Source: Granulicatella sp041433555
Lineage (GTDB): Bacteria; Bacillota; Bacilli; Lactobacillales; Aerococcaceae
Reading direction: 5' to 3'
Assembly: GCF_041433555.1 (NCBI RefSeq)
Contig: NZ_JAPWBR010000003.1
Location: 1-64,000 of the forward strand
DNA length: 64,000 nt
Each line of letters opens with the position of its first letter. The first letter of the stretch is position 1. Below are positions 7,279-15,820 of this stretch, piece by piece. A program made the translations under genes and the position numbers. A model generated the notes under the pieces. The model was not told where the DNA came from. It was given only the letters and a program-made list of their open reading frames with translations, and did not search any database.

Positions 7279-9171
7279 TTATAAATAACATTGTTTTATA
7301 ACTTCATTAGGAATAGTATTTAAATCCTCTGTTCCTTTCTCGAACATAAATACAGCTAATTTCCTTAAGATTTTCTCGTTTTGATTTCTTACCCAACGAC
7401 CATTGCTGTGATCATTCGATTTTTCTAAATTATTTTCGATTAAATTTTTGTATAAATCATATTCAACTTTATATCCATTCGCAGTTAACTCATCAAATCC
7501 AATTTTCACTAATTGTTCAACAGTATAATCATCAAAAGTAAATGTATTTGGAATTCGACTTCTTAACCCTTCGTTCATTTCTAAAAATCTTTCCATATCT
7601 TTAGTGTATCCTGCAAAGATAATCACTAAATCCTGTCTATGGTCCTCCATGAACTTTAGAATCTCATTAATAGCCTCTATTCCAAAATCGTTATCTCCGC
7701 CAGTAGCTAAAGTATATGCTTCATCAATAAATAGTACTCCACCTAAGGCAGATTCAAGAACTTCTCTTGTTTTTTGAGCTGTATGTCCTATATATTGTCC
7801 TACTAAATCACTTCTGGATGTTTCAACATATTTATCAGCAGAAATAATTTGATTTTCATACAAAAGTTGTCCCATCAATCTTGCTACAGTAGTTTTTCCT
7901 GTACCAGGATTTCCTAGGAATAACGAATGTAATGTAAAACCGGAAACGTTGTATCCCTGATCTTTTCTAATTTTATTCATTTTAGAAATTGCTATAAACT
8001 CTTTCACTTCATTTTTTAAGTTATCGAGCCCAATCATCTCTTCCAATTTTTCATTTGCTGTTTTTTCACCAAAAAACTCTGATTGAATTTCTCTTTCGTC
8101 AATCAATAATGAACCATCTTCATCTACTATCAAATTATCTTCTTTATCAGTACGTAAAGATAAAATATTTTTTACATCAAATGAAACACCGCGTTCAATT
8201 TTTATATCCGGGTTCGACTCAGCACCAATAGCTAATGTTTTCAACTCAACGCAACTTTTTCCATTAACAAAGAAGTTTACGTCACCATTATATTTACCAG
8301 CAATAAATAATTCATTTCCGTAAAGACGTGTATTACTTCCAACACTGGCAGTTTGATTAACTAATAATCTACTTTTTAGGAAAATTTTTGAATTTATAGA
8401 ATGTAATGTCTCAACATTCACAGAATCTATTTCGATATTTGTATTTATAAGTCCTAATGCACAATGGTATTCATTGTCATCATTTAGAAATGAAATAGAT
8501 GTTCCTGACATACTCCCTTCTGAATCCTTAGAAACGAAAACCTGATGTTCTAAAACGTTTTCACACAGTAAATTAGATTTATTAACATTAAAAATTGAAC
8601 TATTTACTATTTCTAAACATGGTCCGATTTCAGTTTTAATTTCTGAAGAATCTATTGTGATTGTTGAATTATCACTAATCACACTACCATTGATATGTGA
8701 TTCAACGGCTTTAAAAGTAGAATGGTGTGAAGAGACACTTATTTCACTTATAAAAACAGAATTTTGTAAAATTAATTCAGAATCTTCTAAAAAGCACAGA
8801 GGATACACTTCTCCACCAGTAAATTGATTTTCAACAATTAAATTACTAGTAATAACTTTAGAATTCTCTTTAATAACTAAGGCATTTGATTCCTCACAGA
8901 TATTAATAATTAGATTATTTAAAACTACATTACAGTTTTTAACTATAATTGCATTTCTAATCTCTGGAAATTCATTCAAGTTATTACTACTAACTTTTCC
9001 AATGATGGAGATATCTTTATCAATTAATAAATTAGTTCCTTGAAATACATATCCAGGCTGAATTTCAATAACATCCCCTGATTTAGAAGCATTTATAGCT
9101 GCTTCTAAATCCCATGTTGTTCTTTTAGAGAAAAAAGACGAATTATCATTTCCAACTAAAAAATAAGCCAT
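7279..9171 (-). CDS. Right-handed beta-helix domain fused to a CbxX/CfqX-type AAA+ ATPase
   Basis: A 630-residue fusion. Residues about 20-345 show repeated short beta-strand rungs rich in I, V, N and S (for example NVVLNNLIINI, SELILQNSVF, STITIDSSEI), the signature of a pectin-lyase-like parallel beta-helix. Residues about 375-630 form an AAA+ module of the CbxX/CfqX (SpoVK, EccA) group: Walker A GNPGTGKTT (420-428), Walker B GGVLFIDEAYTL (D483, E484), sensor and arginine-finger region GLRSRIP (536-541). No signal peptide is seen, so the helix is likely cytosolic. Family knowledge: such AAA+ proteins remodel protein partners. The substrate here is unknown. It pairs with the downstream membrane protein and looks like an accessory insertion between core genes. 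Confidence 0.85.
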   Translation of the reverse strand: MAYFLVGNDNSSFFSKRTTWDLEAAINASKSGDVIEIQPGYVFQGTNLLIDKDISIIGKVSSNNLNEFPEIRNAIIVKNCNVVLNNLIINICEESNALVIKENSKVITSNLIVENQFTGGEVYPLCFLEDSELILQNSVFISEISVSSHHSTFKAVESHINGSVISDNSTITIDSSEIKTEIGPCLEIVNSSIFNVNKSNLLCENVLEHQVFVSKDSEGSMSGTSISFLNDDNEYHCALGLINTNIEIDSVNVETLHSINSKIFLKSRLLVNQTASVGSNTRLYGNELFIAGKYNGDVNFFVNGKSCVELKTLAIGAESNPDIKIERGVSFDVKNILSLRTDKEDNLIVDEDGSLLIDEREIQSEFFGEKTANEKLEEMIGLDNLKNEVKEFIAISKMNKIRKDQGYNVSGFTLHSLFLGNPGTGKTTVARLMGQLLYENQIISADKYVETSRSDLVGQYIGHTAQKTREVLESALGGVLFIDEAYTLATGGDNDFGIEAINEILKFMEDHRQDLVIIFAGYTKDMERFLEMNEGLRSRIPNTFTFDDYTVEQLVKIGFDELTANGYKVEYDLYKNLIENNLEKSNDHSNGRWVRNQNEKILRKLAVFMFEKGTEDLNTIPNEVIKQCYL

Positions 9172-9519
9172 ATTTTAACCTCAATCTAATAAAATTTAAT
9201 ATAAATAGGGTAATTCCTATCTGTAGCTTCATTCTATACAGTAGAATTATATATCTCTTATGAAATAATTATATTATTCAAAGCGAATAAAAAAATGAAT
9301 AATTACGAAGAGATAGCAGTGTTGACACTACCTCACAAAAAGTTCTATTATTTTTGACCATTCTACCCTCTCCTCATAATACATACTTTATTTTTTAACA
9401 CATTATTCATATTATCACATTTTTTATTCTAAAACAATATCATTTTAATTCATATTTCATTTATAAAAACGAATATCAAACCTAATACTATAATGATATT
9501 CTCACATAAAAAAGAAAGA
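9172..9519. other. AT-rich leader region between clpB end and the AAA+ gene
   Basis: About 350 bases without a convincing gene. On the minus strand there is a possible promoter, TTGTTT then 17 bases then TAATAT around 9400-9435. A well-formed AGGAGAGG site follows before a 27-codon frame (9278-9361). Closer to the AAA+ gene is a short inverted repeat ATTCTA-ctgta-TAGAAT (minus strand, around 9230-9250). No terminator follows the short frame. The region looks like a long 5' leader. Confidence 0.4.
9278..9361 (-). CDS. Possible 27-residue leader ORF
   Basis: An ATG frame of 27 codons ending in TGA. AGGAGAGG lies six bases upstream of the ATG, a strong ribosome site. The peptide begins MVKNNRTFCEVV and ends in the aromatic NYSFFYSL. 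It sits about 105 bases upstream of the AAA+ gene. It is too short to prove as coding from one sequence. Confidence 0.2.
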   Translation of the reverse strand: MVKNNRTFCEVVSTLLSLRNYSFFYSL

Positions 9520-9551
9520 AAAACGCAATGGACAGTTGTCCATTGCGTTTT
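9516..9551 (-). terminator. Intrinsic terminator of clpB
   Basis: AAAACGCAATGGACA and TGTCCATTGCGTTTT pair perfectly over 15 bp (9520-9551) around a two-base centre. On the minus strand it is followed by a T-rich run. It lies 10 bases past the clpB stop. Confidence 0.9.
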
Positions 9552-9561
9552 CATTTATCGA

Positions 9562-12168
9562 TTATTCATTCTTTCCAATGACTTCAAATGTCACGTGATC
9601 GATTCCTAAATCACATTTCACTTGGTCTCCTGGAAGGATGCTTGCACGAATGATTTCTTTTGCAAGTGGTGTCTCAATTTCACGTTGGATGTAACGCGCT
9701 ATTGGACGAGCACCATACACTGGATTATATGCATTATCTGCAATCCAATCTTTTAATTCATCTGTGAAGCTTAGGACGATTTCTTGTTCTTCCACACGAA
9801 CTGCTAATTGGTTCAACATCTTCGTAATGATACCACGAATATTGTCTTTAGAAAGCGGTGTGAAGAAGATTGTTTCGTCGATACGGTTTAAGAACTCTGG
9901 TTTGAATGTTGCTTTTAAAACACCCTCTACTGCCGTACGAGTTTCTTCGTCGATTGTATCGCCTTGTGTTTCAAGCAAGAATTGTGAACCAATATTACTT
10001 GTCATAATCATCACTGTATTCTTGAAGTCAACTACTCGTCCTTTAGAATCGGTTAAACGTCCATCGTCTAATACTTGTAACAAGATATTAAATACATCTG
10101 GATGTGCTTTTTCAATTTCATCTAATAGAACGATTGTATATGGATTACGACGAACAGCTTCTGTTAATTGGCCCCCTTCTTCATATCCAACATATCCTGG
10201 AGGAGCTCCCACTAAACGAGACACTGAATGTTTTTCCATATATTCGCTCATATCGATACGAACCATATGGTCTTCTGAGTCGAATAAATCTTCTGCAAGA
10301 GCTTTCGCAAGTTCTGTCTTACCAACCCCTGTAGGTCCAAGGAATAGGAAGCTTCCGATTGGACGGCTAGGATTTTGTAAGCCTGCACGAGAGCGAAGTA
10401 CTGCTGAAGCTACTTTTTGTACAGCTTCATCTTGACCGATGACACGTTCATGAAGAATATCTTCTAAGTGAAGAAGTTTTTCACGGTCGCCTTCCATAAG
10501 TTTTGTTACAGGAATACCTGTCAAGCGTCCCACTACTCGAGCGATTTCTTCAGAAGTTACTGATTCTTGAACGAGACGTTGCGTGCTTTCAGCATTCGCT
10601 TTGTTTTGATCTTCTAGTTCTTTCAATTCATGTTCAAGAGCTGGAATACGTCCGTGGCGAAGTTCAGCAGCTTTTTCAAGGTTGTAATCAGCTTCTGCTT
10701 GTTCTAATTCGTGTTTAGCACGGTCGATTTCTTCGCGTTTATTACGGATTTTATTGACTTCTTCTTTTTCGATTTCCCATTTCATTTTGAGGTTATTCGC
10801 TTTTTCACGTTGTTCTGCTAATTCCTCTTGTAAAATAGCAAGACGTTTTTGAGAAGCGTCATCTTTTTCCATCTTCAACGCTTGTTCTTCGATTTCAAGT
10901 TGCATCAAACGACGAGTGACTGCATCGAGTTCTGTTGGCATTGAGTTCATTTCAACGCGAATGGTTGCACAGGCTTCATCGACTAAGTCAATCGCTTTAT
11001 CTGGCAAGAATCTGTCAGTAATATAACGGTTTGATAAAGTCGCAGCAGCTACTAACGCACTATCGTGAATATTTACACTGTGGTGGATTTCGAAACGTTC
11101 TTTCAATCCACGAAGAATTGAAATCGTATCTTCAACAGTTGGTTCTTGCACAAGCACTTTTTGGAAACGACGTTCTAACGCTTTGTCTTTTTCCATGTTT
11201 TCACGGTATTCGTCAAGCGTTGTAGCACCAATACAATGTAACTCACCACGAGCCAACATTGGTTTTAGTAAGTTACCAGCATCCATTGAACCTTCTGTCT
11301 TACCAGCACCAACGATAGTGTGGATTTCATCGATAAATAAGATGATGCGTCCTTCTGATTTTGTCACTTCTTTAAGAACGGCTTTCAAACGTTCCTCGAA
11401 TTCACCACGGTATTTTGCCCCCGCGATTAAAGCACCCATATCTAATGAGTAGATTAATTTATCTTTTAAGTTTTCTGGTACGTCTTTTTTAACGATACGT
11501 TGAGCTAATCCCTCAACGATTGCTGTTTTACCAACACCAGGTTCCCCGATTAAGACAGGGTTATTTTTTGTTTTACGAGATAAAATACGAATCACATCTC
11601 GAATTTCTTCGTCACGTCCAATCACAGGATCTTGTTTACCAGATTGAACGGCTTCATTTAAATTACGCGCATATTTTGATAATGCTTCATATTGTTCTTC
11701 TTGATTTTGACTAGTCACACGTTCTCCCCCTCTTAGCTCTTCAATACGAGCTCTCAAATTTTCTTTTGTTACGTGATGTTGTACTAAATAACGAGTCAAT
11801 GGATGATTTTGTAGTTCCATCAACGCCAGTACAACTACCTCCGTAGATAAGTAATCGTCTTTAAAGCTTTCTCTAATCTTTTCAGCTTCTGTAAAGAGTC
11901 GATATAAGTTTTGACTCATACTTTGACCATATTGGACATTTTGTCCTTCTACTACAGAAATACGGTCTAATTCTTTATCAATTAATTCCTCAAATTCTTT
12001 GTCATTCACTTGTAGATCACTATATAAATTTCTTGCAAAGTGATTTGGTTCCATAAATACTTTCCATAAATGAGGAATATCAATTTCTTGATGTTTACGG
12101 ACCATCGCAATTTGTTGCGCTTGGCCTAATGCTTGTTGCATTGTTGTAGTCATTTTTTCAATATTCAT
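9562..12168 (-). CDS. clpB: ATP-dependent protein disaggregase ClpB
   Basis: An 868-residue Hsp100 chaperone that, with DnaK, pulls apart aggregated proteins after heat stress. Order: Clp-N repeats (about 1-145), AAA+ module 1 with Walker A GEPGVGKTA near residue 208, a long coiled-coil M domain (about 400-530) that separates ClpB from ClpA/C types, AAA+ module 2 with GPTGVGKTEL, and a ClpB D2-small domain. The start at 12168 is preferred over the ATG at 12174: AGGAGG is seven bases from 12168 but only one base from 12174, and ClpB proteins typically start MNIEKMT. A CtsR operator and a consensus promoter lie upstream. Monocistronic, with its own terminator. Confidence 0.97.
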   Translation of the reverse strand: MNIEKMTTTMQQALGQAQQIAMVRKHQEIDIPHLWKVFMEPNHFARNLYSDLQVNDKEFEELIDKELDRISVVEGQNVQYGQSMSQNLYRLFTEAEKIRESFKDDYLSTEVVVLALMELQNHPLTRYLVQHHVTKENLRARIEELRGGERVTSQNQEEQYEALSKYARNLNEAVQSGKQDPVIGRDEEIRDVIRILSRKTKNNPVLIGEPGVGKTAIVEGLAQRIVKKDVPENLKDKLIYSLDMGALIAGAKYRGEFEERLKAVLKEVTKSEGRIILFIDEIHTIVGAGKTEGSMDAGNLLKPMLARGELHCIGATTLDEYRENMEKDKALERRFQKVLVQEPTVEDTISILRGLKERFEIHHSVNIHDSALVAAATLSNRYITDRFLPDKAIDLVDEACATIRVEMNSMPTELDAVTRRLMQLEIEEQALKMEKDDASQKRLAILQEELAEQREKANNLKMKWEIEKEEVNKIRNKREEIDRAKHELEQAEADYNLEKAAELRHGRIPALEHELKELEDQNKANAESTQRLVQESVTSEEIARVVGRLTGIPVTKLMEGDREKLLHLEDILHERVIGQDEAVQKVASAVLRSRAGLQNPSRPIGSFLFLGPTGVGKTELAKALAEDLFDSEDHMVRIDMSEYMEKHSVSRLVGAPPGYVGYEEGGQLTEAVRRNPYTIVLLDEIEKAHPDVFNILLQVLDDGRLTDSKGRVVDFKNTVMIMTSNIGSQFLLETQGDTIDEETRTAVEGVLKATFKPEFLNRIDETIFFTPLSKDNIRGIITKMLNQLAVRVEEQEIVLSFTDELKDWIADNAYNPVYGARPIARYIQREIETPLAKEIIRASILPGDQVKCDLGIDHVTFEVIGKNE

Positions 12169-12206
12169 CTTCATTCCTCCTTTTGTGGTCTCTTGACCAT
12201 GATTAA

Positions 12207-12235
12207 AGTATACACCTTTAGTCAGGAAAGGTCAA
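12207..12235 (-). promoter_or_regulatory. Sigma-A promoter of clpB
   Basis: Minus strand TTGACC (12230-12235) and TATACT (12207-12212) with a 17-base spacer, about 40 bases from the start codon. A small hairpin, TGGTC-tctt-GACCA (12186-12199), would fall in the 5' leader. Confidence 0.8.
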
Positions 12236-12243
12236 TAATTTTA

Positions 12244-12260
12244 TTTGACTTTTTTTGACT
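12244..12260 (-). promoter_or_regulatory. CtsR operator upstream of clpB
   Basis: Minus strand reads AGTCAAA AAA AGTCAAA, a match to the direct-repeat CtsR consensus RGTCAAANANRGTCAAA. It lies nine bases upstream of the -35 box. CtsR is the class III heat-shock repressor of clp genes in low-GC Gram-positives, so clpB is predicted to be derepressed by heat. ctsR itself is not in the window. Confidence 0.88.
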
Positions 12261-12273
12261 TTAATAAATATTT

Positions 12274-12302
12274 AAAAAATCAGCCACAACTGTGACTGAT
12301 TT
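12274..12302 (-). terminator. Intrinsic terminator of the FGE-like gene
   Basis: Minus strand AAATCAGTCACA and TGTGGCTGATTT pair over 12 bp (one G-U) and are followed by TTT. It lies just past the stop at 12308. Confidence 0.8.
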
Positions 12303-12307
12303 CATCA

Positions 12308-13420
12308 TTACATTTCAATTCGAATCGCACGTCTTGCACAGTAATAACCTGCTGCAAGATGCCCATTAGGATCGACTAATAACGGTAAATTCACTGAGTA
12401 ATAAGACGATAACGGTAATAAGTTCAACACTGGTGCTTTGAAGTTTTCTTCAAGCCACGCTCCTTTGGTATAAGGTCTACCCTCGATTAATTCAGGGCCA
12501 AATTCCGCATTGGCGATTTCCAATCCAAACATATTTTCATTCCATAAGGGAGAATTCTCTTCATCTTGAATAAGGGAACGTTGTAATTGATTTCCCCATT
12601 TAAACAGACGACGAGTACCACTGCCGCAGCAATACTCCCACTCATCCTCGTTTAAGAGGCCCATCCCTGTACGTTCAATTTCTTTACGAGCCTCTTCATA
12701 ACCAACAGGGTCCGCCACATAGCAAGCAAAATTGTCAGGATTCTTTAGATCTTGTTGCATAAAGTAACGATCCACACGTACCGCTCTTGGGAAATCTTGG
12801 AATAATGCTTCCATCGAGTTATCTGGAGTCACTGCTTCTTCTAAAATCTCAAGCGTTTCGGGTGAAGGTTCCTCGGCTCCTGTTAACTGCCCTGTAACCA
12901 CTGAATAATTCCCAATAAAGCGTAGTCCTACAAAATTCGGTTTCTTTTCGACTAACATCGCTGGGATATTCACTTTTCTTAAATCTGACGTCATTAAATT
13001 AATGCCGTCTTCAACGATTTGCGTGGTCAATTTTTCACTCGATAAGTCTTTTTCTTGAACATCTTGATTGAGGAACATAAAGCCCGTTAGATGTTGATTT
13101 AAATAACGTTTAAAGGCAAAACGAAGCTCTTGACGTTCTTCACTACAGTCAAGACCAGAAAGGCCTGACAATCCGCTATCCCAGCCTAAAATAACCTCAT
13201 TTTGTCCAGGAACGAATACAAACTCTCTTCCATCAATCATGACTTCAAAAGTTTCATTAGTGATTCCACCGAATTCAAATTTGACACTTCTTAGGTTCTC
13301 AATGGTCGACATTGGATTTACAAAATATCTTAATACATTTCGAAAGACAACTTCTTTCGATTCACTAGGTAAATTCTTCCACGTTGGATTTAATACGTGT
13401 TCAAAAAAATCATTTGCCAT
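12308..13420 (-). CDS. FGE-sulfatase-like fold protein of unknown function
   Basis: A 370-residue protein without a name I can assign. Two segments match the formylglycine-generating-enzyme (SUMF1/FGE) fold: EFVFVPGQNEVILGWD (about 66-81), like the family's VPGG-F-MG opening, and LLNEDEWEYCCGSG...FKWGN (about 255-276), like LPTEAEWEYAARGG...YPWGN. The C-terminal GYYCARRAIRI resembles the usual G-R-C closing strand. The middle (about 85-250) is not recognisable. Whether it is catalytic is doubtful: the region is divergent and no sulfatase gene is nearby. Divergent from the lipid kinase, with its own terminator. Confidence 0.65.
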   Translation of the reverse strand: MANDFFEHVLNPTWKNLPSESKEVVFRNVLRYFVNPMSTIENLRSVKFEFGGITNETFEVMIDGREFVFVPGQNEVILGWDSGLSGLSGLDCSEERQELRFAFKRYLNQHLTGFMFLNQDVQEKDLSSEKLTTQIVEDGINLMTSDLRKVNIPAMLVEKKPNFVGLRFIGNYSVVTGQLTGAEEPSPETLEILEEAVTPDNSMEALFQDFPRAVRVDRYFMQQDLKNPDNFACYVADPVGYEEARKEIERTGMGLLNEDEWEYCCGSGTRRLFKWGNQLQRSLIQDEENSPLWNENMFGLEIANAEFGPELIEGRPYTKGAWLEENFKAPVLNLLPLSSYYSVNLPLLVDPNGHLAAGYYCARRAIRIEM

Positions 13421-13484
13421 ACTTTCACCTCGTCTCTATTATACGGTATTCCGTAAAAATTGCACTCTATTTTGACTACTTTTA

Positions 13485-13493
13485 TGCTATAAT
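13485..13493 (+). promoter_or_regulatory. Extended -10 promoter of the lipid kinase gene
   Basis: TGCTATAAT with consensus TATAAT at 13488-13493 and the TGn extension, about 25 bases before the start codon. No good -35 at normal spacing. Confidence 0.55.
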
Positions 13494-13518
13494 AATGGCA
13501 ATTGAAAGGATGTTTAGC

Positions 13519-14460
13519 ATGAATTTATTTATTTTTGGGAATCCGATGTCTGGAAGCCAATCCGGTCAACTGCAAATTAATCAAATTGTGGAAGCCTGCA
13601 CGAAATGTAGCATCCACTTTAAACTCTTCCAAACACAAAGAGCTGGTGAACTACCTGATCTTCTTGAGAAGCATTTATCAGAAAGAAATGAGCACACTAA
13701 AGTCGTCATTATTGGCGGAGACGGAACTCTTAATGAAGCTCTCCATTATTTAAAACAGAATAAAATCGAAGTGCCTCTCTCCTATCTTCCAGCTGGTACT
13801 GGAAATGACTTTGCTAGAGAGATGAATCTTACTCATGATGCGGATGTGTTCGTACAAAACTTAAAGAATGCACCTTCTATCGAATTAGAATTCCTTACCT
13901 ACCATGAACAGAATTCAGGAACATCAGGAATTGCACTGAATTCCGTTGGATTTGGAATCGATGCTGCTATTTGCGAATTAAACCAAAAACAAAGACAAGC
14001 TGTTCTTGAATCAAATGGAATCAAAAAGGCATCTTATCTCACACCGATTTTAAAGGCGTTTAGAGAGCGTGAAGAATTTGAAGCGGTAATTACTATCGAT
14101 AATAACGAAAGCTTCACAGTGACCGAGAATTTGCTTGTAGGAGCATTTAATCATTCCTACTTTGGTGGAGGAATCCGTTTTGTCCCAACTGCCAAGCAAG
14201 GAAATCACTCATTTGAAGTCGTCGTTGCTCGTAAAGTGAGTGGGTTTACGATTGTTAAAGCTTTTCCTTTTATTTTGACGAACGGTAGTCATTTTAAGCA
14301 CTTCCCTAATCACTTACAAAAGTATCAGTGTACTGCGGCTCGTATTCAAATTAACGGACCCATTAAATCACAAACCGATGGCGAATTTACCAAATATGGT
14401 AATGTAGATATCAAAATTCAATTGGATTCTTATCCATTTATTCTTACAAGACAAAATTAA
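13519..14460 (+). CDS. Diacylglycerol/lipid kinase family protein (YegS/BmrU type)
   Basis: A 313-residue cytosolic or membrane-associated lipid kinase, likely phosphorylating diacylglycerol or a similar lipid. Family motifs: NPMSGSQSG at the start, GGDGTLNEAL (nucleotide-binding loop), PAGTGNDFAREM, the middle GFGIDAAI and, near the C-terminus, the QTDGE catalytic segment. The start at 13519 is chosen because of AAAGGA eight bases upstream and the extended -10 right before it; an earlier in-frame ATG (13384) would overlap the divergent gene. Ends in a strong bidirectional terminator shared with manO. Confidence 0.9.
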   Translation: MNLFIFGNPMSGSQSGQLQINQIVEACTKCSIHFKLFQTQRAGELPDLLEKHLSERNEHTKVVIIGGDGTLNEALHYLKQNKIEVPLSYLPAGTGNDFAREMNLTHDADVFVQNLKNAPSIELEFLTYHEQNSGTSGIALNSVGFGIDAAICELNQKQRQAVLESNGIKKASYLTPILKAFREREEFEAVITIDNNESFTVTENLLVGAFNHSYFGGGIRFVPTAKQGNHSFEVVVARKVSGFTIVKAFPFILTNGSHFKHFPNHLQKYQCTAARIQINGPIKSQTDGEFTKYGNVDIKIQLDSYPFILTRQN

Positions 14461-14491
14461 AAAGGCGAATGTTATTACACATTCGCCTTTT
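14460..14491. terminator. Bidirectional terminator between the lipid kinase gene and manO
   Basis: AAAAGGCGAATGT and ACATTCGCCTTTT form a perfect 13-bp stem with a six-base loop. Both strands have A/T runs outside the stem. Confidence 0.9.
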
Positions 14492-14493
14492 CT

Positions 14494-14856
14494 TTATCTT
14501 TTGAAAAGTTTTTTGAAACTGATAATCGGCTCAGTTCTCACGATTTTCTCGTTTCCAATAAATTCTCGCATCACTTTTAGGGTGCGCCCAGAATCTTTGG
14601 AGACAAATTGGAAAGTTTTAGAAGAATTCGTATCAATGTAATACGCACGAATAAACTTCCCTTTAAACATTACATGAGCTCTTACCAGCTTAATTTCTTC
14701 CCAAGGAATTTGAAGATAGCTTTCTGGATTCTGATGATTGTAAAATTCAAAAGCACGGTCTCCAATTAGAATATCCCCATTGGTATATCCAAAGCCCCCA
14801 TTGAATAGGTTTGCTTTTGTTTTATAAATGGCTTTTGTATTTAACGATACAACCAT
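14494..14856 (-). CDS. manO: DUF956 family protein ManO, mannose PTS regulator
   Basis: A 120-residue protein of the DUF956 family, found at the end of mannose-class PTS operons in lactic acid bacteria and described as a regulator (ManO). Recognised from sequence character (MVVSLNTKAIYKTKANLF; NGDILIGDRAFEFYN) and position right after manN. The fold looks like a PH-like beta barrel with a C-terminal helix. The mechanism is not evident from the sequence. Confidence 0.85.
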   Translation of the reverse strand: MVVSLNTKAIYKTKANLFNGGFGYTNGDILIGDRAFEFYNHQNPESYLQIPWEEIKLVRAHVMFKGKFIRAYYIDTNSSKTFQFVSKDSGRTLKVMREFIGNEKIVRTEPIISFKKLFKR

Positions 14857-14879
14857 AATCTACTCTCCAGTCCTCTTTA

Positions 14880-15815
14880 TTAAGGAGCCATTACTCCTGT
14901 TAATCCAGCTAAAATACCTAATGCAAATAGCCCAAAGATAATGTAAATTGGTTTTACATTTTTCTTCAATAACCACATTACGAAGAATGTTAATAGTAAT
15001 GCAGCTAATCCTGGAATCAACTTGTTTAGGTTGTCTTGAAGAGTTGTCACAGCTTCTGGTGATAATGTTTTACCACCTAATAATTTAGTAACAATATCTC
15101 CTAATTGACCTCCAGTAACAACGTCATCTGCTCCAGGTAATTGAATATATTGCTCTGGTTTCAATTCTACTCTCGTTAATACAAGTGGGAATTTCATACT
15201 TGTCCAACGTTGTACTAAGATCCCCATTACAAACATCCCCACGATTGAAGATACTTTTGTAATAGATTGTAAAATACCACCTGATAAGTCTTTTGTGATT
15301 TCAGAACCTTGACGGTATCCTAATTCTTGTGTAGACCACATGAATGCGATACGGATTAAGTTCCAAACGATGAAGAAGAACAATGGTCCAATGATAGAAC
15401 CTGTTGCAGCTAACCCTGCAGCAATCGCTCCTAAAATAGGACGAATTGTAAACCAGAATACTGGGTCACCGATACCTGCTAGAGGTCCCATCATCCCCAC
15501 TTTGACCCCTTGAATCGTTGCATCATCGATTGGTGCACCATTTGCACGGTCTTCTTCAAGTGCTAATGTTACCCCTAAAATTGGTGAAGCGATATATGGG
15601 TGTGTATTAAAGAATTCTAAGTGACGTTTTAACGCTGCTTTTGAGTCTTCTGGATTTGGATATAATTTTTTCAATGCTGGAATAAGCGAGAATGCCCAAC
15701 CACCATTTTGCATACGTTCATAGTTCCAAGAACCTTGTAAGAATTGTGAACGTAGCATAACGCTTAAGCGGTCTTTTTTAGTTAAAGATACTTTTTTCTC
15801 TGTCATGTCATTCAC
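14880..15815 (-). CDS. manN: Mannose-family PTS transporter subunit IID
   Basis: A 311-residue membrane subunit of the mannose-class phosphotransferase channel. Typical IID features: LRSQFLQGSWNYERMQNGGW near the start, followed by the GVKVGMMGPLAGIGDPVFW region and several membrane helices toward the C-terminus. It carries the IID insertion (about 215-265) with VELKPEQYIQLPGADDV, as in the glucose/mannose subgroup. Six bases separate it from manM. Works with IIAB and IIC to import and phosphorylate glucose or mannose. Confidence 0.96.
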   Translation of the reverse strand: MNDMTEKKVSLTKKDRLSVMLRSQFLQGSWNYERMQNGGWAFSLIPALKKLYPNPEDSKAALKRHLEFFNTHPYIASPILGVTLALEEDRANGAPIDDATIQGVKVGMMGPLAGIGDPVFWFTIRPILGAIAAGLAATGSIIGPLFFFIVWNLIRIAFMWSTQELGYRQGSEITKDLSGGILQSITKVSSIVGMFVMGILVQRWTSMKFPLVLTRVELKPEQYIQLPGADDVVTGGQLGDIVTKLLGGKTLSPEAVTTLQDNLNKLIPGLAALLLTFFVMWLLKKNVKPIYIIFGLFALGILAGLTGVMAP

Positions 15816-15820
15816 TCTCC

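Noticed and set aside
6767..9519. Prophage or integrative element
   Set aside because: No integrase, attachment repeats or phage genes flank the AAA+/membrane pair.
9764..10435. 223-codon frame antisense to clpB
   Set aside because: Shadow of ClpB codon bias on the other strand; Ser/Arg-rich product without domain, no ribosome site.
12186..12199. TGGTC-tctt-GACCA as a second CtsR or CIRCE operator
   Set aside because: It is an inverted repeat, unlike the CtsR direct repeat, and too short for CIRCE; kept only as a small leader hairpin.
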